NCBI GenBank assembly: GCA_028282745.1 | Contig: JANQHJ010000119.1 | Location: 1-40,375, forward strand | DNA: 40,375 nucleotides | Direction: 5' to 3' | DNA from: Sedimentisphaerales bacterium | GTDB taxonomy: Bacteria > Planctomycetota > Phycisphaerae > Sedimentisphaerales > Anaerobacaceae | In this document: positions 8,401 to 16,102 of the stretch, one piece after another | Layout of the letters: each line of letters begins with the position of its first letter | Numbering within the stretch: the first letter of the stretch is position 1 | Made by a program: the position numbers and the translations under genes | Notes under the pieces: model-generated | Databases searched by the model: none | What the model was told of the DNA's origin: nothing | The model's input: only the letters and a program-made list of their open reading frames with translations

Positions 8401-8427
8401 CTAAGATATTTAAACAAAATATCTTAG
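8401..8427 (+). repeat. Perfect 11-bp inverted repeat overlapping the predicted fliO transcription start
   Basis: Left arm CTAAGATATTT (8401-8411) and right arm AAATATCTTAG (8417-8427) are perfect complements around the loop AAACA. The repeat begins one base after the sigma-54 promoter and covers the predicted start site. It has no GC-rich stem or U-tract, so it is not a standard terminator. RNA started at about 8411 would keep only the right arm; read-through RNA from motB would carry both arms. That fits either a DNA operator at the start site or a hairpin acting only on read-through transcripts; neither is proven. Confidence 0.7.
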
Positions 8428-8440
8428 GGTGCCCTGGAAT

Positions 8441-8887
8441 ATGTTTAAGAAAAGAACAAAAATAATGGTTGTTCTCGCGGTGGTTATTCTGGTCATTACC
8501 GCAACTACAGCCAGTGAACCGGACGAATCGAAGTTAGGTTTATCATACAAAAACTCTGATCTCGACCCAAACGATCCGAACTTTCCTTTAAATAATACAG
8601 ACTCGCTCAATACCGGCAAAATGTTCGCTCAGTTGATGCTGACTATGCTGATAGTTATTGCTCTTGGTATAGCGGCATTTTATATGTCGAAGAAAGTCGG
8701 TTCCAAAATAGTCAATATTAGCGGCAGAAAGATCAGGCTCATTGAAACTTTCCATCTTGGTACACGAAAGGCCGTACATCTTATCGAAGTCGAGAATCAC
8801 AAGCTCCTGATCGGCTCGACACAAACAAACATAACAAAAATAGCTGATCTAACCGACAATCCAGAGAATTTAGTTGTACCTGATTAG
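8441..8887 (+). CDS. fliO: Flagellar biosynthesis protein FliO
   Basis: This is a 148-residue protein from ATG 8441; an in-frame GTG at 8429 is possible but sits just two bases after the inverted repeat. It has an N-terminal signal-like helix (about 8-24), an acidic Pro/Asn spacer, and a transmembrane helix at about 63-81. The cytoplasmic FliO domain contains IRLIETFHLGTRKAVHLIEV and KLLIGSTQTNITKIADL, the family core. FliO is an assembly factor for the FliP-FliQ-FliR export gate, and these genes follow directly. The extra N-terminal segment before the membrane helix resembles FliZ/FliO of Gram-positive type. Confidence 0.88.
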   Translation: MFKKRTKIMVVLAVVILVITATTASEPDESKLGLSYKNSDLDPNDPNFPLNNTDSLNTGKMFAQLMLTMLIVIALGIAAFYMSKKVGSKIVNISGRKIRLIETFHLGTRKAVHLIEVENHKLLIGSTQTNITKIADLTDNPENLVVPD

Positions 8888-8904
8888 GATTTAGAGCAAT
8901 AAAA

Positions 8905-9705
8905 ATGATCACAAGGAAAAGTGTAATATTATTATCTGTCATGCTTGTGCTTAGCATTTTTGCTTTGATTGATGTTCACGCTCAGACCGATGGACAGGAA
9001 AATGCAGATGCTCTTCCGAGTGTAACCGATCTGATGAAGCTCATCGATAAAACAGCAAACACCGAGGCCCAGCCGAGGGATTTCACTACTCCTGTTAAGC
9101 TTGTCATAATTTTTGCCGGTCTTGCAATACTACCGACCCTGCTCATAATGACAACATCATTTACTCGAATTATCATCGTCCTGTCATTCATTCGCAGAGC
9201 ACTTAGCACACAAACTATCCCTCCTAACATTGCTGTTGTCGGATTAGCTTTGTTTTTAACTTTGTTTACAATGGCTCCGACTTTTTCAATGGTTAATACC
9301 AAAGCCATCCAGCCTTATATCAACGAAGATATTGAATTCGAAGCCGCCAGCTCTATCGCACTGGATCAGCTCAAAGAATTCATGCTCCGTCAGACAAGAG
9401 AAGCTGATCTTTCGTTATTTGTAAAAATCTCAAAGATCCAGCCACCAGATGGCCCGATGGAGATACCAATGCATGTTGTTGTCCCCTCTTTCATAATTAG
9501 TGAGTTCAGAACGGCATTTGAGATAGGATGTTTATTGTTCATCCCGTTCTTATTACTCGATATGATAATAGCGAGCACACTATTAAGCGCCGGTATGATG
9601 ATGCTGCCGCCGATGATGATCTCACTGCCGTTCAAGCTTATTCTCTTTATTCTCGTGGACGGCTGGTCGCTATTGGCGAAAAGTCTTAGTTTGAGTTTCC
9701 AATAA
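8905..9705 (+). CDS. fliP: Flagellar export-gate protein FliP
   Basis: The protein has 266 residues, with a cleavable-type signal peptide (about 1-26, ending VHAQ), four transmembrane helices and a periplasmic domain, as expected. FliP pentamers with FliR and FliQ form the core channel of the flagellar type III exporter. Diagnostic segments are SFTRIIIVLSFIRRAL with TIPPN after it, FMLRQTREADLSLF, and GMMMLPPMMISLPFKLILF followed by VDGW. A ribosome site AGGA is about 14 bases upstream. Sequence and length are standard, in the usual fliO-P-Q-R order. Confidence 0.97.
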   Translation: MITRKSVILLSVMLVLSIFALIDVHAQTDGQENADALPSVTDLMKLIDKTANTEAQPRDFTTPVKLVIIFAGLAILPTLLIMTTSFTRIIIVLSFIRRALSTQTIPPNIAVVGLALFLTLFTMAPTFSMVNTKAIQPYINEDIEFEAASSIALDQLKEFMLRQTREADLSLFVKISKIQPPDGPMEIPMHVVVPSFIISEFRTAFEIGCLLFIPFLLLDMIIASTLLSAGMMMLPPMMISLPFKLILFILVDGWSLLAKSLSLSFQ

Positions 9706-9726
9706 CTCCTTATAGGAATCATTAAC

Positions 9727-9996
9727 ATGGATAGCAGTTTAGCTTTATATTTAGGCAGGCACACTCTTGAGACGGTCCTTATAGTAGCCGCTCCTGTTTT
9801 GATCACATGTATGGTTGTCGGCGTTTCGGTAACACTCATACAGGCTGTTACATCAGTCCGCGATATGAGCCTTACAATAGTTCCCAAGCTGCTGGCTATG
9901 GGAATGGTTTTATTGTTCACAGGCAGTTGGATGCTTGAGATCGTACTGCGTTTTACATCTGAAATGTTCGGGATGATCCAGGATATCTGTCATTAA
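9727..9996 (+). CDS. fliQ: Flagellar export-gate protein FliQ
   Basis: This 89-residue, two-helix membrane protein is of exact family size. The first helix runs about 15-38 and contains VAAPVLITCMVVGVSVTLIQ. The loop AVTSVRDMSLTIVPKL matches the family loop AxTxxQ(E/D)xTLxFxPK, with RD in place of QE. A second helix follows at about 55-75. FliQ surrounds the FliP-FliR core of the export channel. AGGA lies upstream of the ATG at normal spacing, and fliR starts four bases after the stop. Confidence 0.95.
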   Translation: MDSSLALYLGRHTLETVLIVAAPVLITCMVVGVSVTLIQAVTSVRDMSLTIVPKLLAMGMVLLFTGSWMLEIVLRFTSEMFGMIQDICH

Positions 9997-9999
9997 ACC

Positions 10000-10752
10000 A
10001 TGGACCCACTAAGCCAAAAAATATTTGGGCTGATGCTCATCATGACCCGCATTTCGGCATTCGTTTTAATAGTGCCGGTATTCAGCTGGAAGAATGTACC
10101 AGTCAGGGTCAAAGCATCTATGATTTTATTACTGACTATAATGTTTTATGCCGCTAAAACGCCTAACGTTCCTGCCGTCGAGTTATCAGTAATACAAATA
10201 ACACTGCTAATGGGTTTCGAAGCGACCTATGGATTAGCATTAGGCTTACTGCTTGCATTGTTATTCGCTGTGATCAAAACAAGCGGTATTATTGCTGAAA
10301 GACAGATGGGATTTGCCGTAGCCCATGTAATAGATCCCTTGACCGGACAAAGAGGCCAGCCTGTTGGTACTTTAATGGAGATGATCTTCATTATAATATT
10401 TTTAAGCGCAAACGGTCATCATTTGTTCATGCTGGTCATCTCTCAAAGTTTCGACAGCTATGCACTTGGCACAATGCCTGATATTACAACGCTGGCAACT
10501 GCCGTAACTGAAGCCGGCTCTGTTATGCTGGTAGCTGCTTTAAGGCTCGCAGCCCCTCTTTTGACAGCATTTCTCTTGTTGATGATCGTGTTGGCTGTAC
10601 TTGCAAGACTGGCACCTGAAATGAATATACTTTTTATCTCACTCCCCATGCGAGTCGGGCTCGGAATTACTATGGCTATGATCTTTATTCCGTTTATACA
10701 GGGCTACGTCTCAGAATTCACTCAATGGATGAACAAGCTCTTACCTTTGTAA
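10000..10752 (+). CDS. fliR: Flagellar export-gate protein FliR
   Basis: This protein of 250 residues has about six hydrophobic helices, the normal FliR size and topology. Family segments visible are LMLIMTRISAFVLIVPVF near the start, then VPVRVKASMILLLT, the GFAVAHVIDPLTGQ segment with FxxxxxIDPxxG character, and LAPEMNILFISLPMRVGLGI near the end. FliR completes the FliP5-FliR1 channel opening, with FlhB next in the operon. It begins four bases after fliQ and is followed by flhB after twelve bases. Confidence 0.96.
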   Translation: MDPLSQKIFGLMLIMTRISAFVLIVPVFSWKNVPVRVKASMILLLTIMFYAAKTPNVPAVELSVIQITLLMGFEATYGLALGLLLALLFAVIKTSGIIAERQMGFAVAHVIDPLTGQRGQPVGTLMEMIFIIIFLSANGHHLFMLVISQSFDSYALGTMPDITTLATAVTEAGSVMLVAALRLAAPLLTAFLLLMIVLAVLARLAPEMNILFISLPMRVGLGITMAMIFIPFIQGYVSEFTQWMNKLLPL

Positions 10753-10764
10753 AAAGATTCTATT

Positions 10765-11835
10765 ATGGCAGAAAAACCGGCAGCAGAAAAAACCGAACAA
10801 CCCACGGGCAAGAAGCTAAGCAAAGCTCGCTCCGAAGGACAGGTTCCCCAGAGCATTGAGTTTGTATCTGCCATAACTATAACCGTGCTTGTCGCATCTC
10901 TTGCTTTACTTGCTCCCGGGATGTTTAACATGGTCTGTGTCCAGATAAAAGAGAGCACTGCATGCAATTACTCAGTATTTGCAAACAGCGAAGTTTTTAA
11001 CGGCTTTGTTAAAGATAAGATATTAACGGTAATGTCAATAACTTGCCCAATCTTAACAATCCTGATGATAACTACCATCATCACAAACATAACTGTGTCC
11101 GGGCCAAATTTCACAGGAAAAGCTATAAAGCTTAAGTTTGATGCTCTTAATCCGGTCTCTGGTTTTGGTCGCCTTTTTAATATGAAATCACTGGTCAAAT
11201 TAGGGTTTTCAATAGTAAAAATAGTATTCATTAGTTTTATAGTGTGGCTCTATCTACGTAACAAGGTTGAAGTGCTGGGAACTCTTCGATGGGCCTGGAC
11301 ACCTGAAATATTAGCTTCTATTGGCAAACTCATATTGGGTTTGATGATACGTATTTGTGTTGGCATCATAATAATAGGCTTAGCCGATCTGGCTTTTCAG
11401 AAATGGAAATATATCCAGGACCTGAAAATGACCAAGCAGGAAGTAAAGGACGAGCATAAAGAGACTGAAGGATCGCCAGAGATTAAGAAAAGAATAAGAA
11501 CACTTCAATTCCAGGCTGCACTGCAAAGAATTACCCAGGAAATCCCAAAAGCTAATGTCATACTTGTAAATCCAACTCATTACGCAGTTGCTTTGAAATA
11601 TGATGCCAAAAGCATGGAGGCTCCGCTACTTCTCGCCAAAGGTGTTGACCACATGGCCGAGAAAATAAGAGAAATCGCTCGCGCCAATGGTATCCCGATC
11701 ATACGCAGGCCCGAATTAACAAGAACTATATACGCCACAGTCAAGCCCGCCCAAAATATCCCGCCTGAACTCTATGTCGCTGTGGCTGAGGTATTGGCGT
11801 TAATTTACAGACTTAAAAAAGCAAAGCAGGCTTAA
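10765..11835 (+). CDS. flhB: Flagellar export switch protein FlhB
   Basis: This 356-residue protein has the usual FlhB length. The N terminus has the family pattern EKTEQPTGKKLSKARSEGQV, followed by four membrane helices between about 30 and 215. The cytoplasmic domain contains MTKQEVKDEHKETEGSPEIK and the autocleavage motif NPTH at residues 269-272, so it should self-cleave and switch export from hook to filament substrates. The distal part, LLLAKGVDHMAEKIREIA, is standard. Sequence shows no loss of key residues. It overlaps no neighbour and is followed three bases later by the FlhA-like gene. Confidence 0.97.
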   Translation: MAEKPAAEKTEQPTGKKLSKARSEGQVPQSIEFVSAITITVLVASLALLAPGMFNMVCVQIKESTACNYSVFANSEVFNGFVKDKILTVMSITCPILTILMITTIITNITVSGPNFTGKAIKLKFDALNPVSGFGRLFNMKSLVKLGFSIVKIVFISFIVWLYLRNKVEVLGTLRWAWTPEILASIGKLILGLMIRICVGIIIIGLADLAFQKWKYIQDLKMTKQEVKDEHKETEGSPEIKKRIRTLQFQAALQRITQEIPKANVILVNPTHYAVALKYDAKSMEAPLLLAKGVDHMAEKIREIARANGIPIIRRPELTRTIYATVKPAQNIPPELYVAVAEVLALIYRLKKAKQA

Positions 11836-11838
11836 TCA

Positions 11839-12846
11839 ATGGCAAAAACCAATAAAACAGAACCGAAAATTCAGGTGGTTCTCAATCTCTACAGACAAAA
11901 CACTATACTCGCCGTTACGGGTATAGCAGCTATAATTGCCGGATTTATTTTCCCTGGTTCTGCTGTCCTTATCGATCTATTGCTGGTTCTGACCATAACA
12001 CTTACAGGTGCGGTTATTGCGGTAGCCTTATCAGACAAAAAAACTGACGAATTGAAAGGTTTTACCACACTTGCTATCGCGACTGCAGCCATACAATTAA
12101 CTATTGCGATAGCCTTCGTTAAATTAATATTAACACAAGCCTCTGCGGGCTCTTTAATATCAATAGTAAAACATCTTAACTTATCAGGCGAATTGCTAAG
12201 CCCATTGTTTAACGTCTTGATATTTGGCCTTAACGCAATCGTGTGGTTTGTATTTATTCTGATACTGGCGAAAAAAGTTATAGTTCGCTCCGACAATTGT
12301 ATCGAGCAAATCACAGCAATAGAGTTATCGCCGGTAGATGAAGATTTTTCTATTATCAATACAACCCCAACAAACCAGATCCAGCAAGCCAAAGCTTTCT
12401 TTATTTCTATAGCGGCTTTTGCAAGGTTCAATATCTGCAGTTCAGTTATTATATTAATAACGATCCTGATCGCTCTTTTCACCGCTGTGGCAGCCCCGCC
12501 TACAAATTCAAATGGGAGTGTTTCAGCTAATGCTTATATATCTCTTGTCACAAGCTCCGCTATCATTATTCAAACAATTAGTTCATTTTTGATATGGGCA
12601 GTTCTAAAGCGTACAAACAAAAATGCCGAAAGCATGATTTTGAAAAACGTGGTCTGTGATGAACTGTCCGAAGAGCGCATAAAAGTCACCGCAAGTGAAA
12701 TATCTAATGATATAAAGCATTACGAGCCGGAGCAAATATATCATTTGTCCGATCTAAACATACACCAGGAAGTCGAAGAACAACAGGCCGCAGCTTTGAG
12801 AATGGAATTATCAGCCAGCTCCAGGAGAGAAACTGCCGACTATTAA
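11839..12846 (+). CDS. Degenerate FlhA-like membrane protein without the FHIPEP signature or cytoplasmic domain
   Basis: The 335-residue protein starts three bases after flhB, the normal flhA slot. It has about six hydrophobic helices (about 22-39, 44-64, 75-98, 122-147, 198-219, 232-256) and a polar tail of about 80 residues. Segments line up with FlhA: PGSAVLIDLLLVLTITL with the PxxLLDxLLVLNIxL region, FTTLAIATAAIQLTIAI with FPTLLLxxTLxRLALNV, and AAFARFNICSSVIILITIL with DGASKFVxGDAIAGIIITL. The FHIPEP signature (RxAEVxARFxLDxxPGKQM) is replaced by unrelated sequence, the conserved Asp-Gly becomes Ala-Ala, and the roughly 340-residue FlhA cytoplasmic domain is absent. It is not frameshifted. 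Its role is unknown; a FlhA partner or export-gate scaffold is a guess. Confidence 0.7.
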   Translation: MAKTNKTEPKIQVVLNLYRQNTILAVTGIAAIIAGFIFPGSAVLIDLLLVLTITLTGAVIAVALSDKKTDELKGFTTLAIATAAIQLTIAIAFVKLILTQASAGSLISIVKHLNLSGELLSPLFNVLIFGLNAIVWFVFILILAKKVIVRSDNCIEQITAIELSPVDEDFSIINTTPTNQIQQAKAFFISIAAFARFNICSSVIILITILIALFTAVAAPPTNSNGSVSANAYISLVTSSAIIIQTISSFLIWAVLKRTNKNAESMILKNVVCDELSEERIKVTASEISNDIKHYEPEQIYHLSDLNIHQEVEEQQAAALRMELSASSRRETADY

Positions 12847-12878
12847 AGTCAGCAGATATTTTCCAAATAGCTTGTTCT

Positions 12879-14951
12879 TTATGATCTTGAACCAAACGCC
12901 AGAATATACTGCAGCTGTCCCTGCATTAATGATAGTGTCTGCTCAAGAGCCGCGAAACGCTGGATCAGTCGATCCTCTCTTTTACCCAGCCTGTACTCTT
13001 CAAGCTCGATCTTATCTTGAAGGGTCTCCATCTTATCATCCAGGCTGTCCTGGCTAATCGTAAGGGAACCCTCTGTTATATGCAGTATATTTGATAACGA
13101 ATCTTCGATGTTACCTGTAAAGCCCTGTTTGACCCTGATAGTCGCATAGCTTGTACTACCGGCGGTTCCTGTTAAAGGCGCTGTAACCTGCAAATTATAT
13201 TCAGGATACACAGGATCACCGTCACTATCCAGGCTTGTATTTCCTATTATAACATTATCGACAATAGTCGTCGATCTGTACTGCGAATCGTTTTCATCGG
13301 ATTTTTTGATGAATGCTTCCGAAAGATTCCCGGAGCCGTCATACACAGCCTTAACCATATAACTGCCGGCGGTTGTATTATTGCCGGCTCCGTAAAACTT
13401 AATGTCATTACTGTTAGAGCTACCTGTCTTATCGGCACCTATCAAAGCTAAAACCCCAAGATAATCGTCGGCAATGGCTTCATTAAAAGTTGCGGAATCA
13501 AGAGATAAAAATCCATCGCTATCAAGGTCCAGTCCTATCTGTGCCGGATTCAGGAAGCTATCAATATCCTCGACAAAACCGTCTGTTTGTGAATACAAAG
13601 GCGTACGAAGCTGTTCCCGGATAAGCCTGACAAGGTAATCGCCAATAAGAATGCCGGCTTCATCCGCATTTTCACTGTATTTTGTGTTCTCTTTTATATT
13701 TGTTACAACGTCATTATAAGCACTGATAAAAGCATCAAGATTCGTTTTAACGGATTCCACATCCCTTGTCAGCGTTATTTGCTCCCCATTAGCGTCCGTA
13801 ACATCATGCAGATGTAAGGTTACGCCTGCTATCACATCATCAACCGTATTCGAACTGCGTGTAATCCAGTCATTTGCGCCTCCAGGATAGCCATCGACTT
13901 TTATTTGGGAATCCTGGGCTTGCTGGGTCTCTGTAAAATCAGCCTCTGCAAAATTCGCAAGATCAGCTGTTGTAACACCTCCATCCGTCTCGTCCCAATC
14001 GGCAGCAGCATCGGGCAGTGTTAAAGCAGCAGTACTGCCGCTACCCTGGGTAAATGTCAGGTTTATCGACATATCACTGCTACCTGATGCATCGCTTACC
14101 AAAGTGATCTTTCCGTTCTCAAACCTTGCTGTCGCGATACCGTCGAAGGCATCGTTTATCTCACCTATCAAATGCTCTATCCTGGTATTGTCCGTAACCG
14201 TCAATTGGACCTGTGTTATAGCTACACCGCTTGCGTTGGTTCCATTGATATTGATCGTATCGCCGGTTCCAAGCGTACCACTGAACTGGTCAAGCTCAGT
14301 TATCCTGCTCTGCAGGGTAGCGTTATCACTATCAACCTCGAATTCCCAGTCCATCTCCCAGACTTCCGTATTGCTGGAATTGATCTTTATTTCATAATCT
14401 GTTCCTGCGTCATTACCGCTAAGGACAAGATGGTGCATATCATTGTAAAAAAGCAATCCAGCTGTAACACCGGGATTTTCCGCGTCATTATTAATAAGAC
14501 CGACAAGATCATTGAGTGTTGTCGTATCAGTAGTTTCGATCACAATTTCTTTGTGATTATATGAAAAAATGAAAGTCCCTTCACCCACATAATCCTCTGC
14601 GTATTCCAGCCCCGTCGAATGAACCCAACGCTCGGCTGCCGCAAGCTGGTTGATAACGACACTATGGTTACCCTCAAAAGCATCATGGCTTGCCTCAGCA
14701 GTAACGATATCTTCATCGCTGGAAGCTACACCATAAGCCCTTAGCTTTTCGTCATCATATAAAGCTTTCGATTTCGACTGCAATGTACTAAGCAATCCCT
14801 GCAGCTCACTAAGTACATTCTTTTCTTCCTGGTGTTTGGCTTTACGGGCCTCATACATATTGATCGTGCGACGCTCAACCGCCATCAACTGAGCTATCAA
14901 TGACTGCGTGTCAATACCTGTCGAAAGCCCGGATAATTGTATCGAAGACAT
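12879..14951 (-). CDS. fliD: Flagellar filament cap protein FliD
   Basis: The protein has 690 residues from ATG 14951; an upstream in-frame TTG at 14972 is rejected because AGGAG sits seven bases before the ATG. FliD (HAP2) caps the growing filament and folds flagellin subunits. The N-terminal FliD_N pattern is GLSTGIDTQSLIAQLMAVER, followed by a long helix. The C-terminal FliD_C region has FISAYNDVVTNIKENTKYS and IGADKTG, and ends in a coiled-coil helix. The variable middle (about residues 170-380) is Asp/Thr/Ser-rich and longer than in enteric FliD (about 470 residues), which suits surface-exposed domains. It converges with the FlhA-like gene, 32 bases apart. Confidence 0.95.
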   Translation of the reverse strand: MSSIQLSGLSTGIDTQSLIAQLMAVERRTINMYEARKAKHQEEKNVLSELQGLLSTLQSKSKALYDDEKLRAYGVASSDEDIVTAEASHDAFEGNHSVVINQLAAAERWVHSTGLEYAEDYVGEGTFIFSYNHKEIVIETTDTTTLNDLVGLINNDAENPGVTAGLLFYNDMHHLVLSGNDAGTDYEIKINSSNTEVWEMDWEFEVDSDNATLQSRITELDQFSGTLGTGDTININGTNASGVAITQVQLTVTDNTRIEHLIGEINDAFDGIATARFENGKITLVSDASGSSDMSINLTFTQGSGSTAALTLPDAAADWDETDGGVTTADLANFAEADFTETQQAQDSQIKVDGYPGGANDWITRSSNTVDDVIAGVTLHLHDVTDANGEQITLTRDVESVKTNLDAFISAYNDVVTNIKENTKYSENADEAGILIGDYLVRLIREQLRTPLYSQTDGFVEDIDSFLNPAQIGLDLDSDGFLSLDSATFNEAIADDYLGVLALIGADKTGSSNSNDIKFYGAGNNTTAGSYMVKAVYDGSGNLSEAFIKKSDENDSQYRSTTIVDNVIIGNTSLDSDGDPVYPEYNLQVTAPLTGTAGSTSYATIRVKQGFTGNIEDSLSNILHITEGSLTISQDSLDDKMETLQDKIELEEYRLGKREDRLIQRFAALEQTLSLMQGQLQYILAFGSRS

Positions 14952-14958
14952 AACTTCG

Positions 14959-14963
14959 CTCCT
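14959..14963 (-). promoter_or_regulatory. Ribosome binding site fixing the fliD start
   Basis: Read on the minus strand, AGGAG lies seven bases before ATG 14951. It falls inside the short N-terminal extension that a TTG start at 14972 would add, so the ATG is the better start. Confidence 0.75.
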
Positions 14964-15082
14964 ACCATTCAATAGTTATCTAAAAGTCTGATATAACAGG
15001 CTTTACCCTATTTTTCGCTTGTTTTAAGCTTTTACTTAATTCCATATTAATCAAATGGCTTTATGGCCCCATCTCAATATAA

Positions 15083-16060
15083 TCATTTATCCTTATGGGA
15101 CTTATTTCTAAGGTTCTCAATAATATTTATCAGCGTCGCGTCGAGATCTATTTTAGGCTTGTATCCGATCAGCTGATTAATCTTCTTTAAGCTGGGGACT
15201 CGTTTCATCATATCATCAAATTCTTTGCCGTAAGCTTCTTCGTATGATAAAAACCTCTTCTCGCTGCTGCTGTTAGTTAATTTGATCACCTTATCCGCCA
15301 ACTGCTCTATCGTTATTTCCTGATCTGAGCCAATATTAAAAACATTCCCGGCAGCCTCCGGGCAGTCCATTAAAGATGTCAAACCAGAGACAACATCACT
15401 TACATGCACAAAGCACCTGCTCTGTTTACCTGTTCCGTAAATACAAACAGGCTCATTATTAAGAGCGCTCTGAACAAAGCGCGGCACAACCATTCCATAC
15501 TGCCCGCTCTGGCGCGGCCCAATAGTGTTAAATATCCTTACAATAACAACCGGTAATTCATACTGGTCGTAATAAGCTAATGCCAGAAACTCATCGATAG
15601 CCTTGCTGCACGCATATGACCAACGTGAAAATCTCGTACTGCCAAACATCGTATCATCATCTTCGCTAAACGGCACTGCCTCACTTTTACCATAAACTTC
15701 ACTTGTCGAGGCTATTAATACATTCTTTTTGAATTTATTTGCGGCTTCGAGAACAACTTCACTACCATGAATATTGGTTTCGATCGTGCGGACAGGCTCA
15801 TCGACTATTAACTGAACCCCTACCGCCGCCGCCAGATGATAAACAATATCACACTGAGAAACTAAACCGTTGACCGTTCCGATATTTCTGACAGTATCTT
15901 CAACAAACTCGAAACGCTTATTATCACGAACAGACTGCAAATTTTCTACTCGGCCGGTACTAAGATCATCTAATACAATTACATCATTGCCCTGACCAAG
16001 CAACTCCTCAACGAGATGCGAGCCAATGAATCCTGCGCCACCGGTTACTAATATCTTCAT
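15083..16060 (-). CDS. NAD-dependent nucleotide-sugar epimerase/dehydratase
   Basis: This 325-residue protein belongs to the extended short-chain dehydrogenase family. The Rossmann motif GGAGFIGS is at residues 7-14. The catalytic region has STSEVYG followed by the SYACSK (YxxxK) active-site pair. The nucleotide-sugar end has IFNTIGPRQ and FVHVSDVV. Such enzymes act on UDP-, GDP- or dTDP-sugars (4-epimerases, 4,6-dehydratases, UDP-glucuronate decarboxylase); the exact substrate cannot be read from sequence. It is the last gene of the glycosylation block, 42 bases after the giant glycosyltransferase, and likely supplies a modified sugar donor. Confidence 0.9.
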   Translation of the reverse strand: MKILVTGGAGFIGSHLVEELLGQGNDVIVLDDLSTGRVENLQSVRDNKRFEFVEDTVRNIGTVNGLVSQCDIVYHLAAAVGVQLIVDEPVRTIETNIHGSEVVLEAANKFKKNVLIASTSEVYGKSEAVPFSEDDDTMFGSTRFSRWSYACSKAIDEFLALAYYDQYELPVVIVRIFNTIGPRQSGQYGMVVPRFVQSALNNEPVCIYGTGKQSRCFVHVSDVVSGLTSLMDCPEAAGNVFNIGSDQEITIEQLADKVIKLTNSSSEKRFLSYEEAYGKEFDDMMKRVPSLKKINQLIGYKPKIDLDATLINIIENLRNKSHKDK

Positions 16061-16102
16061 ATCACAACTTTCTGAAATAAATTCATTAAAACATCAAATT
16101 TG

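Noticed and set aside
14952-14972. TTG start seven residues upstream for fliD
   Set aside because: The AGGAG ribosome site for ATG 14951 lies inside this extension.
14973-15082. Sigma-54 or sigma-28 promoter directly upstream of fliD
   Set aside because: No GG-N10-GC pair and no properly spaced TAAA/GATAA boxes were found; fliD may be read from the glycosylation block.
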